Shown one piece after another: positions 24,062 to 32,968 of a stretch of 64,000 nucleotides of DNA. Made by a program: the position numbers and the translations under genes. Each line of letters starts with the position of its first letter. Within the stretch, counting starts at the first letter, position 1. The stretch spans positions 1 to 64,000 of the forward strand of contig JAJQFO010000314.1 of assembly GCA_021201095.1 (NCBI GenBank), in the 5' to 3' direction. The notes below the pieces were generated by a model. The model did no database searches and had not been told where the DNA came from. It saw nothing but the letters and a program-made list of their open reading frames with translations. Source of the stretch: Lachnospiraceae bacterium. Lineage in GTDB: Bacteria; Bacillota; Clostridia; Lachnospirales; Lachnospiraceae.

Positions 24062-25750
24062 ATGAAGAGAAGACTTGCAACGATCCTCGCCATCGGCCTT
24101 GCAGTTTCGACTGTAGGGGGGGCGACCACAGCGTTTGCTGAGGAGGGCGATGAATTTGTCATTACATCAGTCATCGCATCAGAGCCGGAGACTCTGGATC
24201 CGAATCTGGAAAGCTCAGTAGACGGCGCAACCTATTCCATGCACATGTTCGAGAACCTGATGAAGTATGAGCTTTCTGACGAGAACGCGACAGAAGACAA
24301 TGACTCTGTAAAGCTTCTTGAAGTTACCTACGGGCAGGCAGAGTCCTATGAGGTTTCCGATGATGGACTTACCTACACCTTCACGCTTCGTGACGACATC
24401 TACTGGAGTGACGGCGTGGCGGTAACGGCAGCGGATTTCGAGTATTCCTGGAAGAGAATCGTCGATCCGTCCAACGCGGCTGACTATGGCTACATTCTGG
24501 ACGGCGTTGTCCTGAACGCGTCCGCGATCCAGGCCGGCGAAGCTGAGCCTGATACCCTGGGCATTGAAGCAGTAGATGACACGACTCTTGTGATCACTCT
24601 GGAAGCAGAGTGCCCGTATTTCCTTGGTCTTTGCGCATTCGCGGCACTGATGCCGATCCGAGAGGACATCATCGAAGAGTACGGCACAGAGTGGACCGAT
24701 CCGGGCAACATGGTTTCCAACGGCGCTTATGTGCTGAGCGCATGGGAGCACGACAGCTACATCGAGATGGTTCAGAACGAATATTACTATGACAATGCAT
24801 CCGTAGGTCCGGACAGGCTGGTATGGCAGCTTCAGGACAGTGAGAGCGCGATCCTGGCAGCTTATCAGGCAGATGAGATCGACTTCTCCTCTACCGTATC
24901 GACCGAGCAGCTGGAGTCTCTGGTTGCTTCCGGCGACTGCTATCTACCGGATGAAATCGGTACCTACTATCTGTATCTGAACTGCGACAACATTCCCGAC
25001 TGGAGAGTCCGCGCGGCGATCACCCTTGTCATTGACCGTGACAACATCGTTGATAACGTAACCCAGGGAGGACAGACTCCGGCAACCGGCCTTGTAGCTG
25101 CAGGTACCACCACCAGCGACGGCACCGAATGGACCGAGTATGTCGGCGACGCAATGTTCAGCGCACTGGCTGAAATGTATCCGGATTATGACCTGACCAC
25201 CTATTCAGGGCGCTGCGAACTGGCAGTCGCACTGCTCGACGAGGCAGTAGCGGACGGCTATGATACCTCCACAACGATCGATTATGAGTACAATACCTCC
25301 GAAGCACATCAGGCAATCGCTGAGGCCGTACAGGCAGACGTAGCGGATGTCCTGGGTCTTAGCATCACTCTGAACAACTCTGAGTGGCAGACCTACACCA
25401 ACAACCTTGGCGAGGGCAACTTCGGCATGGCTCGTCTGGGCTGGATCGCTGACTATGACGACGCAAGTACCTACATCGAGCTGTTCACCAACGGCAACTC
25501 CTACAACTACAGCAACTGGGTAAACGACGAATACACCGATCTGGTTACCGAGTTCAAGGCTCTGAGCGGCGGCTCCGAGCGTGACGAGCTGATGAAAGAA
25601 GCTGAGTACATGCTCTTCGGTGAAGGCGGCTTCGCAGTTTGCCCGATCTACTTCTACACCGATCCGTATCTGCTCCATGATGGAATCGACAACATCGGCT
25701 ACACACCGCTTGGATACTTCATCATGACCTATGCGACACAGGCGGAGTAA
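24062..25750 (+). CDS. oppA: oligopeptide-binding protein OppA, apparently not a lipoprotein
   Basis: The 562-residue solute-binding protein has the SBP family 5 features: SEPETLDPNL at the mature N-terminus, YTFTLRDDIYWSDGVAVTAADFEYSW and YLNCDN. It captures peptides for OppBC. The signal peptide is MKRRLATIL plus a hydrophobic core, and ends TTAFA before EEGDE, a type I (AxA) site. There is no lipobox cysteine, which is unusual for a Gram-positive binding protein. A run of seven G lies in the signal sequence (about 24115-24122). A strong AAAGGAGG site precedes the gene. A terminator follows. Confidence 0.95.
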   Translation: MKRRLATILAIGLAVSTVGGATTAFAEEGDEFVITSVIASEPETLDPNLESSVDGATYSMHMFENLMKYELSDENATEDNDSVKLLEVTYGQAESYEVSDDGLTYTFTLRDDIYWSDGVAVTAADFEYSWKRIVDPSNAADYGYILDGVVLNASAIQAGEAEPDTLGIEAVDDTTLVITLEAECPYFLGLCAFAALMPIREDIIEEYGTEWTDPGNMVSNGAYVLSAWEHDSYIEMVQNEYYYDNASVGPDRLVWQLQDSESAILAAYQADEIDFSSTVSTEQLESLVASGDCYLPDEIGTYYLYLNCDNIPDWRVRAAITLVIDRDNIVDNVTQGGQTPATGLVAAGTTTSDGTEWTEYVGDAMFSALAEMYPDYDLTTYSGRCELAVALLDEAVADGYDTSTTIDYEYNTSEAHQAIAEAVQADVADVLGLSITLNNSEWQTYTNNLGEGNFGMARLGWIADYDDASTYIELFTNGNSYNYSNWVNDEYTDLVTEFKALSGGSERDELMKEAEYMLFGEGGFAVCPIYFYTDPYLLHDGIDNIGYTPLGYFIMTYATQAE

Positions 25751-25793
25751 GAATATACGCCAGCATAAAAGTGACGGAAGTTAAATATTGCAA

Positions 25794-25822
25794 GGCCGGG
25801 GGAAATTTCTTCTCCCCCGGTC
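25794..25822 (+). terminator. rho-independent terminator of the opp operon
   Basis: A ten-pair stem GGCCGGGGGA/TCCCCCGGTC with a nine-base loop is followed by TTTTATTA. Confidence 0.9.
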
Positions 25823-25867
25823 TTTTATTATGCACAGAGCCGGACAAGGAATTTTGCGGCTAAAGCC

Positions 25868-25925
25868 GTACAAGAGCGCGTAAGGTGTTTTGCAGTTTAC
25901 ACCACATGCGCCCCGCGCATCGCCC
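25868..25925. repeat. second palindromic family (B), copy 1
   Basis: GCGCGTAAGGTGTTTTGCAG leads into a TTTACACCACATGCGCCCC end. The same GCGTAAGGTGTTTTG phrase and CACAC/GCGCC end occur near 32745-32822 and 46125-46160 on the minus strand. Confidence 0.65.
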
Positions 25926-26006
25926 AGAAGACAAGTCTCTCTACCTGATTCCGGCTCAATACCTGCCATCCGGAGCGGCCATCAGGCCATCAGGAAGTAT
26001 TTTTCA

Positions 26007-26035
26007 TTGACAGATTCGCACAACTCGACTATACT
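26007..26035 (+). promoter_or_regulatory. sigma-A type promoter of the membrane protein/phosphoglycerol transferase pair
   Basis: TTGACA and TATACT are exactly 17 bases apart, 72 bases upstream of the first start codon. Confidence 0.82.
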
Positions 26036-26106
26036 GAAAAATATGTATTTCGTAAATTTTATGTAAAATGACAGCAGGAAATCCTGTTGTGACAAGGAGT
26101 TTGCAC

Positions 26107-26523
26107 ATGTTTCAGTTTCTCTATATCTTCGGCCCGGCGGCCATCACATTTCTGGTAATTCAAAAGCTTTCTGACAGGCCGGAGCCTACTGTGATCAGGT
26201 TCATCGTAGAGATGATCTTTTACGCACTCATTGACGCTGCTCTGACCACCCTTCTGCTCTATCCAATTGGCCGGGTGGAGCTAGTATTCAACAGCGAGGG
26301 CATCCGCGACATCCGCTACGGCGTCACTGCGTTTTTCCTTTCCATGGTACTCGCCGTAGTTGCAGGCATCGTCCTGGTGGCCTTTGACAAGAGAGTCCAG
26401 GTCGAAGTCCAGGTCGAGCCAATGGAGGAATCGGAATCGTCTGTACCGTCTGGCACAGAAGGATCGCGTGATACGGACCAAAAGTGCACTGCGGATTACA
26501 GCGCCCGAAATAAAAAATCTTGA
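26107..26523 (+). CDS. small integral membrane protein, unknown function
   Basis: The 138-residue protein has three predicted hydrophobic segments (FQFLYIFGPAAITFLVIQ, MIFYALIDAALTTLLLYP and FFLSMVLAVVAGIVLVAF), then a charged cytoplasmic tail of about 40 residues. I do not recognise a family. The ATG at 26107 follows AAGGAG. The next gene begins 14 bases later, so the two are probably co-transcribed and may work together at the cell envelope. Confidence 0.75.
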   Translation: MFQFLYIFGPAAITFLVIQKLSDRPEPTVIRFIVEMIFYALIDAALTTLLLYPIGRVELVFNSEGIRDIRYGVTAFFLSMVLAVVAGIVLVAFDKRVQVEVQVEPMEESESSVPSGTEGSRDTDQKCTADYSARNKKS

Positions 26524-26537
26524 TAAGGAAAATCAAC

Positions 26538-28151
26538 ATGCAAAAGAGAAATACAGCAAAACCGGTAAAACCAAAGCATAAAATTCTGACAGGATTTGGG
26601 CATCTGATCGTCTATCTTCTCCTTTTTCTGGCTCTTCTGATCTTTTTCAGTGTGCAGTGGGGTATCGCAAATTACGGAAACATCGGGATGGATGAGATCG
26701 TCTTCACGCTCAGCATGTCTCTGGAGGGGACTTCCCGAACCTTTATCAACAGCTATGTGAAGTCTGCCGTCATTCCGTCGGTAATGTATGTCGCGCTGCT
26801 TTTTCTGATCTTTCATATTTCCGACCACTATCGCTATCGTCTTGTGATCCGCACCCCTCATAAAACAAGGACACTGCAGTTTTTCCCGCTTCGCCTTCAT
26901 GCCTGCTTCTGGTTCGGCGGTGCTCTCGCGGGGTTTGTCGCCATAGCAATCATTGCCAACAATGCGTTCGGTCTCTACTCTTTCATTCGGGGACAATTCG
27001 AGACCTCCACGTTTATCGAAGAGGTCTATGTGGATCCAGACAGCACAGACCTGGAATTTCCGGAAGAAAAACGCAACCTGATCTGGATCTATGTAGAATC
27101 TGCGGAGTCCTCCGCTCAGGACACGGATTCGGGGGGGCTCTTTGATACCAATTACATACCGGAGCTGACAGATCTGGCTAATACAAATATCAGCTTCTCC
27201 CAGTCTGAACTGATCGAGGGAGCTTCTGTCGCGCCCGCCTGCGGGTGGACCATCGCCGGTCTGGTTGCCCAGACAGCCGGAATACCGCTAAAGCTATTTG
27301 GCTACTCTGACAAAAATATCGATAATTCGATGGGCAGCTACAGTTATTTTCTGCCGGGTGCAACCACACTCGGAGATATTCTTGAGGCTAACGGCTACAC
27401 CAACTATTTCATGTGCGGGTCGGACTTTGACTTCGCCGGGCGCAGGAATTATTTTACGCAGCACGGCGACTATGATATCTATGATTATGACCGGGCCGTC
27501 GAGGACGGAAAAATTGCTTCTGACTATTACGTATGGTGGGGATTTGAGGACGCAAAGCTGTACGAATTTGCCAAGGAAAAGCTTCTTGAAATTGCTGCTG
27601 AAGAGGAACCGTTCAACTTTTCCATGCTCACTGTAGATACCCACCACCAGAACGGCTATGTCTGCAGCCTCTGTGAAAACACCTATGACGACCAATATGC
27701 CAATGTATGGGCATGTGCATCCTCGCAGGTCTATGAATTTGTCAACTGGATCCAGGAACAGGATTTCTACGAAAATACGACCATTATTATCACTGGCGAC
27801 CACTGCAGTATGGATACAGACTTCTACGGCGAATACACCTACGACAAGCACAATGGAACGACTGTTCGCAAGGTTTATAATGCTTTTATCAACGTGGATC
27901 CTTCTGTGGAGGATACGAACGCGGAGAAAAACCGGCAGTTCACAACACTGGACTTCTTCCCTACTGCTCTGGCAAGCCTGGGCGTCACGATTGAAGGCGA
28001 CCGGCTGGCTCTCGGCACCAACCTTTTCTCCGGCACGCCGACGCTGTCCGAAGAATACGGGTATGAGTATCTGTACGAGGAGCTGAACAAAAAGTCCATT
28101 TTTTATAATCAGACGCTGCTGTATCCGAATAAGGAAAATGTCAGCGAGTAG
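26538..28151 (+). CDS. LtaS/MdoB-like phosphoglycerol transferase (sulfatase fold)
   Basis: The 537-residue protein starts with three or four membrane helices up to about residue 145, followed by an extracellular alkaline phosphatase/sulfatase domain. Visible motifs are WIYVESAESS (metal), ACGWTIAGLVAQTAGIPL, where the Thr is the predicted nucleophile as in MdoB, TVDTHHQNGY, ITGDHCSMD and KHNGTTVRKVYNAF. Such enzymes move phosphoglycerol from phosphatidylglycerol onto a glycan or lipid anchor. The ATG at 26538 follows AAGGAAAA; a TTG at 26520 is less likely. Closer to MdoB than to true LtaS in the nucleophile motif. Confidence 0.88.
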   Translation: MQKRNTAKPVKPKHKILTGFGHLIVYLLLFLALLIFFSVQWGIANYGNIGMDEIVFTLSMSLEGTSRTFINSYVKSAVIPSVMYVALLFLIFHISDHYRYRLVIRTPHKTRTLQFFPLRLHACFWFGGALAGFVAIAIIANNAFGLYSFIRGQFETSTFIEEVYVDPDSTDLEFPEEKRNLIWIYVESAESSAQDTDSGGLFDTNYIPELTDLANTNISFSQSELIEGASVAPACGWTIAGLVAQTAGIPLKLFGYSDKNIDNSMGSYSYFLPGATTLGDILEANGYTNYFMCGSDFDFAGRRNYFTQHGDYDIYDYDRAVEDGKIASDYYVWWGFEDAKLYEFAKEKLLEIAAEEEPFNFSMLTVDTHHQNGYVCSLCENTYDDQYANVWACASSQVYEFVNWIQEQDFYENTTIIITGDHCSMDTDFYGEYTYDKHNGTTVRKVYNAFINVDPSVEDTNAEKNRQFTTLDFFPTALASLGVTIEGDRLALGTNLFSGTPTLSEEYGYEYLYEELNKKSIFYNQTLLYPNKENVSE

Positions 28152-28298
28152 GCAGTGCTTTCTTTTATCTGCATCGACACTCTTTGAGCAGGGTTTCTTC
28201 AGGCCCTGCTCCTGGAACCGTGTTCTTCATCCAGCGTTCTTGCTTCAGCACTCCTGGCGGCCACTTTTACAAAATCAATACAGGAACGCTTAAATCCG

Positions 28299-28826
28299 TC
28301 AAAGCAGACGCCCATTGCTTTCTATCTTTAACAGTCCCCGTTTTTTATCAATCCCCCCTGCATAGCCGGTCAGGTTTCCATTCGCGCCGACCACCCGATG
28401 GCAGGGAACAATAATTGAGATGGGATTGTGTCCAATCGCGCCGCCCACAGCCTGTGCCGACATTGTGGCAAGCCCGCGCTGCCGCGCAATTCTGGCTGCG
28501 ATCTCCCCATAAGTCATGGTCTGACCATAAGGAATCCCTTTCAGGATTTCCCAGACTTCCAGCTGAAAGGGACTGCCGGTCAGCGAAACCGGCGGCATAA
28601 AGTCCGGCTCCCGTCCGGAAAAATAAATATCCAGCCAGTCGACCGCCTGGCAAAAAACCGGATGTGAATCCACAGACCGGCTTTCTACATGCTCAAAATC
28701 ATAATCGCCTTTCAGGGTATTCGCATAATATTTCTGACCCTCAAACCAGAGGCCGGTCAGCGCACGGTCATTCGCCGCTAAGGTTATTTTCCCCAATCGG
28801 GAAGAATAGGAATATGTGTATATCAT
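28299..28826 (-). CDS. ogt: methylated-DNA-[protein]-cysteine S-methyltransferase
   Basis: The 175-residue cytoplasmic repair protein carries the suicide cysteine motif IIVPCHRVVGANG, the helix FQLEVWEILKGIPYGQTMTYGEIA and the preceding RGLATMSAQAVGGAIGHNP recognition region. It takes the methyl group from O6-methylguanine onto its own cysteine. The length fits the Ogt type without an Ada domain. It stands alone, convergent with the phosphoglycerol transferase gene. Confidence 0.94.
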   Translation of the reverse strand: MIYTYSYSSRLGKITLAANDRALTGLWFEGQKYYANTLKGDYDFEHVESRSVDSHPVFCQAVDWLDIYFSGREPDFMPPVSLTGSPFQLEVWEILKGIPYGQTMTYGEIAARIARQRGLATMSAQAVGGAIGHNPISIIVPCHRVVGANGNLTGYAGGIDKKRGLLKIESNGRLL

Positions 28827-28889
28827 AGCAATCGAATCTCTCCTCCTTACCGGAGCCGCTCATCGCGAAGTGATTTTTTAGCGGCTCCA

Positions 28890-28965
28890 GGCTGCCCTCA
28901 TCGGTCTGCATCCTCATCCTTCGGATAAGATATACCCTCGCCGGTCGGCATATTCAAAGTTTCTT
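28890..28965. repeat. degenerate palindromic element upstream of the AraC gene
   Basis: CATCC, TCATCCTTCGGATAAGATATA and CCCTCGCCGGTCGGCAT repeat the phrases of the main element family in shuffled order. No coding frame spans it. Nothing else is visible between ogt and the operator repeats. Confidence 0.5.
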
Positions 28966-29111
28966 TCCCAGAGCAATATATAATAACTGTGCTGGGCAAT
29001 CAATCCTATTCTGGCAGAAATCCCCTGTTTATTCGTAATTCGAACAGCATCCCCTGTTTACACCAGGACTCTGCGGCAAAACGCGCGGTAAAAATGGGAG
29101 CAGTCATAAAT

Positions 29112-29164
29112 CACAGTCAGAACTCCGACATATTTTCAGCACAGTCAGAAATCCGACATTTTTT
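29112..29164. promoter_or_regulatory. two direct repeats next to the AraC promoter, likely operator
   Basis: CACAGTCAGAACTCCGACATATTTT and its near copy start 28 bases apart (29112 and 29140). The second ends three bases before the -35 box. The CGACAT(A/T)TTTT part is the same core found upstream of the GPH symporter, GH3 and GH78 genes. Autoregulation by the downstream AraC protein is inferred. Confidence 0.6.
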
Positions 29165-29166
29165 CA

Positions 29167-29196
29167 TTGCAAATCCGCCTTCGGGTGTGTTATACT
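29167..29196 (+). promoter_or_regulatory. promoter of the AraC regulator
   Basis: TTGCAA and TATACT are 18 bases apart, leaving a 150-base leader before the start codon. Confidence 0.7.
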
Positions 29197-29346
29197 TTAT
29201 AGATATTTAAAGGTTTTCACTTTTTCTTTACAAAACAGCTTCCTATCCTGCAGGCAATTACGGATTCTGACACTTGATAAGTCGCCGCATAGTGCAGCTC
29301 ACATCGATACTCCCCATATGAGTATCGATATATTCTGAGGTATTTT

Positions 29347-30477
29347 ATGAACTATTACATCACTTATGGAGATTTTCAAAAACACCTGACCGATTATTAT
29401 CAGAGGACTGGCAACCATTCCCAGTTTCTGGAGATGATGAATTACCTGTGCCGCAAAGGACTTCTCTCTGAGGAACCTCTGCCGACGGTCTCTCCCCACC
29501 AGATGCTGGATGATATGAGCATCGAGGAAATCAATCAGTTCATCGATTCTCTGGTAATTACAGTCAATGCCTATGAAAACGACCCGACCTGTGTGACCGA
29601 GACCGATATCATTCCGAATTCCCGCGATGTTTTTATCATCCGTCATCCACGTCTGACCCGCCCGCTGCTTCACAAGCACAATTATTTTGAGATCAATTAT
29701 GTGGCCAGCGGGGAATGCTCGTTCCAGTTTGAAAAAAGCTCGCGTATCCTCCGGGAAGGAGAATTCTGCATGATCGCGCCCGGCTCTCTGCACGACCTGA
29801 CGATTGACGACGACTCTACCGTACTTTGCATCATGCTGCGAAAAAGTACGTTTAACAAGACCTTCCTGTCCCTGCTGTCCGGGAAAAATCTGCTCTCACA
29901 GTTTTTCCGCACCTTTTTATCAGAAAACAACCACACCAATTACCTGCTGTTTTTCTGTCCGACCACCAAGTGGCTGCGGCTGATTGTTTTTAACGCCATG
30001 CTCGAATGCTATAAGCCGGACCCCTACAGCAATGACTGCTGCATCAGCTGGCTAAACCAGATGTTCTCCTATATGCTGCGAAATTACAGTAAAACAGTGC
30101 AATTTTATGATTACCAGTTTGGATCTGAGTTTTCACTGGTGCTCCAGTATATCCAGCACCATTATCAGACACTGACGCTCTCTTCCCTGGCGGAATTCTT
30201 CCATTACAGTGAGCCTTATCTGTGTACGCTCATCAAACAGAATACCGGGCAGAATTTCACAGAGCTGGTCAAAGGGCTGCGGATGTCGGAAGCCGTGGAT
30301 TATCTGGTCAACACCAACATGAGCATCGGCGAGATCGCGGAAAAGGTCGGCTATAATTCTTCCGATCATTTTTCCCGTGTATTCCGCTCACAGTACCAGA
30401 TGTCGCCGCAGAAATACCGGAAGGAGCACAAGGTTTCCAACGAGGAAGCGCTGCAGCCATTTCGGATGGATGCGTAA
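29347..30477 (+). CDS. AraC-family transcriptional regulator
   Basis: The 376-residue protein has an N-terminal cupin-type sensor domain (LHKHNYFEINYVASGECSF, EGEFCMIAPGSLHDL) at about residues 95-170. The last 100 residues carry the two helix-turn-helix units (LTLSSLAEFFHYSEPYLCTL and SIGEIAEKVGYNSSDHFSRVFR with the family end SPQKYRKE). It should activate sugar genes when a glycan-derived ligand binds the cupin. It faces a large block of glycosidase genes that share a sequence core with its own promoter region. Confidence 0.93.
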   Translation: MNYYITYGDFQKHLTDYYQRTGNHSQFLEMMNYLCRKGLLSEEPLPTVSPHQMLDDMSIEEINQFIDSLVITVNAYENDPTCVTETDIIPNSRDVFIIRHPRLTRPLLHKHNYFEINYVASGECSFQFEKSSRILREGEFCMIAPGSLHDLTIDDDSTVLCIMLRKSTFNKTFLSLLSGKNLLSQFFRTFLSENNHTNYLLFFCPTTKWLRLIVFNAMLECYKPDPYSNDCCISWLNQMFSYMLRNYSKTVQFYDYQFGSEFSLVLQYIQHHYQTLTLSSLAEFFHYSEPYLCTLIKQNTGQNFTELVKGLRMSEAVDYLVNTNMSIGEIAEKVGYNSSDHFSRVFRSQYQMSPQKYRKEHKVSNEEALQPFRMDA

Positions 30478-30636
30478 CTAAAAAAATGTACCACTGCCGC
30501 GCTTAGCCCTGGGGCGGCCGCCATCCCATGGCGCAGGCCTGGCTGCCGGCCGAGCCCCCATCTTAAATCGGTGCGCGGCAGGGAGAGCTGATGAAAATGC
30601 CGGATCCAGCCAGTCCGTGTAAAGGAGGAATTTGCG

Positions 30637-30948
30637 ATGAGCAATGCTAAAACGGATACCGTAAAATCGTCTGCTGTTCATACAGGCATTCCAGAAAACA
30701 GTACAAAGCAGGCTGCCGAAACAGCCTACGCATTTTTGCTTAGAAACCAGGGATTGATGAGTAAGGAAGAGCTTCACGCGCTTCAGGTGCTGATCGCCGC
30801 GGCAGACCAGCAGCCAGACTGGACTCCCCAGACCTGGACCTGCGACACCTACTGCCGCAAGATCCGCCATGTCACCTGCGAGGGGCGGCTTTCTTCTGAA
30901 GGAGGTGCCGAAAAACGGTGTCCTTATCTGGAGGAAATGCTCTATTAA
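30637..30948 (+). CDS. small hypothetical protein with cysteine-rich C-terminus
   Basis: The 103-residue protein follows an excellent AAAGGAGGAA site, supporting expression. Its middle looks helical (QAAETAYAFLLRNQGLMSKEELHAL) and the end holds four cysteines (TCDTYCRK, TCEG, RCPY). I do not recognise a family. A terminator lies 37 bases after the stop. The upstream 150 bases are GC-rich with no clear promoter, so read-through from the AraC gene is possible. Confidence 0.65.
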   Translation: MSNAKTDTVKSSAVHTGIPENSTKQAAETAYAFLLRNQGLMSKEELHALQVLIAAADQQPDWTPQTWTCDTYCRKIRHVTCEGRLSSEGGAEKRCPYLEEMLY

Positions 30949-30984
30949 AGGCACGAAATCAGGCAGAGATCATTTTTCCAGGCA

Positions 30985-31013
30985 GATAGGGGAGCGCGGT
31001 ATGCTCCCCTATC
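30985..31013. terminator. terminator between convergent genes
   Basis: A perfect 11-pair stem (GATAGGGGAGC/GCTCCCCTATC) with a seven-base loop is followed by CGATTTTA. It serves the plus-strand gene before it and may also stop the GH43 transcript. Confidence 0.85.
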
Positions 31014-31034
31014 CGATTTTAATGACTCTCCCTT

Positions 31035-32666
31035 TCACCTTATTTCAAAAGATGCAAAATCCAATACGCCGTCCGTAACAACAAAGTACAAAGCATGCAC
31101 ACCATCCGTGGCAGACAGTTTGGCATTTATTTTTTTCCATGCACTTACTTTTCCATTATTATCCATATTTGTTGTATCCATAGCGGCAGTCGCGATCACC
31201 GGGCCATCCGGCGCATCCAGCCGTACTTCCATACTCCTATTGCCCACTGAGGAGTCATTTCCACAGCTTTCGCGCACCTCCAGCGTAATCTCCCGCTCCG
31301 TCCCGTCAAACGCAAACGATTTAAATCCGGCCGCGGCGCCTTTGCGGAGATTGTAAATATAAGGTTTTAAGCCTTTGTTGTCTCCGGCAGCAGCATCGCC
31401 CATCGGGCAATGTGAGGGTGTTTCCGCACACGCATCCATCGGCTCCTTTGCAGCAGATCCGGTATCTTCCGCTTCTGCCCCTTCCAGCGGCTCCTCTGTC
31501 ACATAGGGTCTCTCCTCTGGGATCACCAGCGCCCCGCCCTCCGGGCCGGTCGAGATCACATGGCCAACCTTTGACCAGTCGGCCTCGGTGAGGTGGCAGG
31601 CGATATAGGTCTCATAATGTCCTTTGGCCTGGAGCGGTCCGCCGTTCAGGCCGCAGCTCGTGATCGCGATCTGAGGAATCGTGCCATCCTCCAGAATCTG
31701 CACTTCATCCGCACAGCCCTGGCGGGAGAACTCGGTGCCGTGGCTATGGCGGTGCCAGAAAATGTAGTATTTATCCAGGATCTGCACCAGGCCGCCGTGG
31801 TTGTTGCCGGTATAGTTGACTGGATATGGCGTTCCCTCCAGACCGATGTCTCCGTTTGAGACGATCACCCCCTTGTACTCAAACGGCCCTTCCGGAGTCT
31901 TTGCCATTCCATAGCAAAGCTCGTGTCCCTGCAGGCTGGAATAAACGAAATAATACCAGTCCCCGAATTTGCGGATGCTGGAGGCCTCAAAGAACGGATG
32001 TGCTTCATAAGCAGTCCCTTTTGCGGTATCACAGCCGTTTGCCACGCATTTCGGCTCGCTGATCATCGTGTGCATGTCATCCGCCAGGCGCACCATCATG
32101 CTTCCCGGGATCTCCAGACTCTCCATCCCCGGGAAGCGCACCTGCGGGCAAAAGCCGTAATACAGATAATTTCCGCTCTCCTCCGAGAGAATCGCCGGGT
32201 CAAACCATCGCCCGATCTGCGGAATCGTCCCGTCAGGCTTTCTCACATAATCCAGAAACTCGTATTTCCCGGCCGGAGTGTCGCACACCGCCACCGAAAT
32301 CACATTCACAAAATCCAGCGCATAATACAGATAATACCTGCCGTCCGGCCCTTTCGCTACATCCGGCGCGTAAAGGCAGTGCAGCCTTTCTCCTGCGAAA
32401 GCGTCGTCAAAGTCCGGCAGTTTCCCATCATAAGGCGCCCCATTGAAGGGATCCTGCTCCTTCCGGTAGATTACGCCCTCATAACGCCAGGCACCCGGAT
32501 CGTCCACCGGAGCGCTCCATCCCACATAATCCTCCTCGCAATAGGATGTCCCGCCGCGCCGGTCGTGGCTCCCGAAAATATAAATTCTGCCGTCAAATAC
32601 ATGCGGTTCCCCGTCCGGAACCGTCTCCCAGAAGGGAAGGTAGGGATTATATGCTGGTGTTTTCAT
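31035..32666 (-). CDS. family 43 glycoside hydrolase with C-terminal carbohydrate-binding domain
   Basis: Residues 1-330 form the five-bladed propeller of GH43: VFDGRIYIFGSHD at the start, RWFDPAI for the central Asp, and HPFFEASSIRKFGDWYYFVYSS with the predicted acid Glu. These enzymes act on arabinan or xylan side chains. Residues about 420-540 look like a CBM6-type sandwich (FKSFAFDGTEREITLEVRES), joined by a loop with extra low-complexity sequence. There is no signal peptide, so it acts on imported oligosaccharides. The ATG at 32666 follows AAAGGA; the longer upstream frame is repeat-derived. Confidence 0.9.
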   Translation of the reverse strand: MKTPAYNPYLPFWETVPDGEPHVFDGRIYIFGSHDRRGGTSYCEEDYVGWSAPVDDPGAWRYEGVIYRKEQDPFNGAPYDGKLPDFDDAFAGERLHCLYAPDVAKGPDGRYYLYYALDFVNVISVAVCDTPAGKYEFLDYVRKPDGTIPQIGRWFDPAILSEESGNYLYYGFCPQVRFPGMESLEIPGSMMVRLADDMHTMISEPKCVANGCDTAKGTAYEAHPFFEASSIRKFGDWYYFVYSSLQGHELCYGMAKTPEGPFEYKGVIVSNGDIGLEGTPYPVNYTGNNHGGLVQILDKYYIFWHRHSHGTEFSRQGCADEVQILEDGTIPQIAITSCGLNGGPLQAKGHYETYIACHLTEADWSKVGHVISTGPEGGALVIPEERPYVTEEPLEGAEAEDTGSAAKEPMDACAETPSHCPMGDAAAGDNKGLKPYIYNLRKGAAAGFKSFAFDGTEREITLEVRESCGNDSSVGNRSMEVRLDAPDGPVIATAAMDTTNMDNNGKVSAWKKINAKLSATDGVHALYFVVTDGVLDFASFEIR

Positions 32667-32744
32667 AATAGAAATCCTTTCTGGCAGTCTCACTGCCGAT
32701 CGAGCAGGAGGCTGCTTGCTGACTCCTGCCCGCCCGCATGGGGC

Positions 32745-32822
32745 GTGTGTGGCGCTTGTCCCGTCCGAAAGACGAGGATGCCTTGCGGCAAGCGTAAGCC
32801 ACAAAACACCTTACGCGCCCAG
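32745..32822. repeat. second palindromic family (B), copy 2
   Basis: On the minus strand GCGCGTAAGGTGTTTTGTGG leads to CTTACGC, an inner hairpin GTCTTTCGGAC, and the end GCGCCACACACGCCCC. It fills most of the 302-base gap between the GPH symporter and GH43 genes, in which no gene is visible. Confidence 0.7.
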
Positions 32823-32968
32823 GTTTTCGCTGTGCTTCGCAAATTGGAACATACAGCGCATAATGCAGAAACAGCTTCCTCCACAACAGAGGAAGCCATT
32901 TCGTTCGTAACTGTTCTGAGTAGTTACTGAATTCTTATAAAATTGATTCACTGTCGCCGTGCGATTGC

